Of a stretch of 64,000 bases of DNA, positions 58,001-61,000 are shown one piece after another; position 1 is the stretch's first letter, and each line of letters starts with the position of its first letter. Both the position numbers and the translations under genes were made by a program. The stretch covers positions 16,306,001-16,370,000 of the forward strand of contig OX637344.1 of assembly GCA_951799405.1 (NCBI GenBank), read 5' to 3'. Under the pieces are notes generated by a model, which was given only the letters and a program-made list of their open reading frames with translations, had not been told where the DNA came from and made no database searches. This stretch comes from Agapetus fuscipes (taxonomy: Eukaryota; Arthropoda; Insecta; Trichoptera; Glossosomatidae).

Positions 58001-61000
58001 AGAAATATTATTGCGCCTTCCATGGATATTTGTGCCAGAGCTGCATTTACGGAGCCAAAGAGTTATAGGTTGGTATGCGGCTGACCACCCATGCTGTAGA
58101 AAACGGTTCACTTTGCCAATGTCACCCCTGTTTCAGGGGAGGTCGGCAGTAGTTACGTATGTTCATTTGAGATTCGGGTTTTTATATTGTAGGTCCACAT
58201 GCGGTATGTGTGAGCGCAAACTTATGCGTGTCTGCTTGTGAAAATCCATATAATGTGAATCTTTAATGTTGCATTTATTTGCAACTTAGATTAGATTAGA
58301 AAGAGCCTTTGCCGACCACTGGGATGATCAAATCCGGTCATCAACTCATCATCATCATATTATGTATTGCAGTGGAAACAGCACCATCTGCAGTAAAAGT
58401 CTGCTAACACTTTTTCTATTGTACAGGTTACCATTAAGCAGCCAAACGTGGACGTGCCTCCAGCGAGCCAAAACAACAACCTCAGAGCCAACGATGGACA
58501 TCATTCTGCGTTTGCCAATTACACCAGGTAACCACTCATCTCATATTAATTGAGGGATCTATAACTGGCCCGAATTTAGCGTGACAGTTTGTCAATAAGA
58601 AAGAATAGACGTTTTCTATCTCTTCTGTCATTTTTCATGTATAATCTCTTTCTGTTGTACAGACCTCCGACCAAGAAGGTTGTGTTGCCGGTGTGTAAAC
58701 AATGAAGAATATATGGCGTGTTAGAAAACAGCGACTTTGATTTTTGCGAGTTGTAGTCCTCTTCGGTGTTTCTCCTTTATCCCCAATCCCCGTCCGGACT
58801 CCTACCAATAACTATGGTCAATAAGAGCTGTAACTTCCAGACGTCTGAAAACTAAAAAACAATTTGTCATATTCTTGCGAATGTGTTATTGTGTGCCTGT
58901 GTGAGTTATGTCTGTATGAGTCTGTTAAGTCTCTAGATGTAGGTACTTAAATAATTGTATTTGTATTTGTTTGAGATTGTGTGAGTGTTTACTCCAGTAT
59001 TTTAAGTAGAATGTTCTGATGAAATCTCTCATGCACCAGTTCTCAATGTTTTGAAAGTAACCGTTATTATCACCTATAAATCCTCCTTTAGCTCCTTGAC
59101 TGATAGCTTGGTATGAGGCTGACCTTTGGTCCACACGTCACGTGTAGGCGTGAACCTACATGTGCCTGTCTGTGGGCATGCATTTAGTATGAGCCTTAAA
59201 TGTTAACATTTCTTTGCAGCTTAGATTACAGATAAATAGAGACCGAGATTCTCTGTAGTCTGACTTGTATCTAAGCTGTCGAGCTATACAGTTCAAAAGC
59301 AACTCTGTGTACGAACCGTATCTTAAAATAAATTGTGCAAAATAAATAACTACAATTTTTATAAAATTGACCCCGGTAAAATCAATCATAAATTTGTAAA
59401 AAATAAGAATGTTATATTTCTGTTTTGCAGTCCCACGAAGAATCAAATGTCCAACAGCTTCAACAAGCCGCCATCCAGCTTTGTCTCTCAGCCACCGGCC
59501 GCTGTCCAGCTCAAACCCAAAGTGGAATATCCTCAGCCGGCCATGCCCAAGGAGGACCCAAGGACGCAGATGCTCAGATCCATGCTGAGGATCGATGACA
59601 AGGTGAGAGAATGATGATCAACGGTAACCTATGTTCATTATACATTGAAACTTTCACGGCCGGTTTTTGTTGACATAACAATCTCTTTTTTCGGGCTATG
59701 TTCACTTTGCCAATGTCACCCCTGTTTCAGGGAAGGACGGCAAGAGTTGCAGGGCTTATGTTTATTTGAGATTGGGTTTTTATAATGTAGGTCCACATGC
59801 GGCATGTGTTAGCGCGAAATTATACATGTCTACTTGTGGGAATGCATTTAATATAAATCTTAAATGATATATATCCTTGCAGCTTAGATTAAATTAGATT
59901 AGATTATGTAGCCGGTCTGGTAGATTCTTTCCGGACAGTTTCGCCCATTGCTCCGATGGGCATTATCAGCGGTTGGCTAGTCGCTGTGATCTTCTTAGGG
60001 GCTGTCCATAAATTACGTCATCGATTTTTGCCGATTTTCGACCCCCCCCCCCCCCCTTACAATCATCCTATAGTCATTATCTAATGACCCCTTCCCCCTC
60101 TTGCTGTAATAATGGATGAGGTTAATAATTAATAATGTTATAAATCTTACATAATATTTTGTATATTTTGTAGAAATTTGTATTTACAAGAACGACGTCA
60201 CTTTTGGTACTCGCACATCATTTGCCATCATCCGCAGACCAGACTCCCCCCCCCCTTAAGTCTAATGATGTAATATATGGACGGCCCCTTACAGGATCTG
60301 TGTTCTGGAAGCAACGCTGGCTTTTGAATTAGTGTTGTTGTGTTTACAGTGAGAAATCAAACCGCCATAGCTGTGCGCGGACTCGGATGTGCTTGCAATT
60401 TGATTGGCTCGCAATGTGACCTATGCTGTTTATATTTTGGATGGTTGGTGCATTAACACTGTGAAAATTCATCGTATCAATTTGATGGTTACTGTGTAGT
60501 CGAAAACGTTTGTGTCCAAATAATTAAATAATAAAGAGTGAAAATAAAACAGTGTTTGAATAACTAAAGGTATGTTTTTTGTGTTTTTTAAAGTATTATT
60601 AAGAAGGAATTAACAATGAATTTTCAGTGTGCTAATACACAAACCATAAAAAATATAAAATCATTTTTGTTAAACCGCCCTACCTTTGAGTTATCATTCA
60701 AAAAGTATTTAGAAAAACATTGGGTTTCTTTTCAATAGATTTCGCAGAATCACAGATTTGCGGCTTGAAATGTATGGGCTAGTCAAAAATCCCTGAAAAC
60801 GTTTGTTAGCTTTGGCTGACCTTGAAACACTAAACGCGATAACGCAAGAACAAACTTGATGTATATGAACGTATACGAACTATTCACAGCTTTTCTATCT
60901 GCAGAACATGGTCTAACCTGAAAGAACTCAATTTTTTTTTCATCTTACCCTACGACAGGAAAAACACTGAAAGATGTTTGTTGATGATGGGTTCTGAATG

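Larger units (their letters stand above)
59640..60420 (+). repeat. Family F repeat with nested insertions
   Basis: Starts ATTGAAACTTTCACGGCCGG. It is interrupted by a family A copy (59700-59908), resumes TTTCCGGACAGTTTCGCCCA, is interrupted by a Harbinger-like MITE (59998-60288), and resumes ACAGGATCTGTGTTCTGGAA. XRN1 intron 26. Confidence 0.75.
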
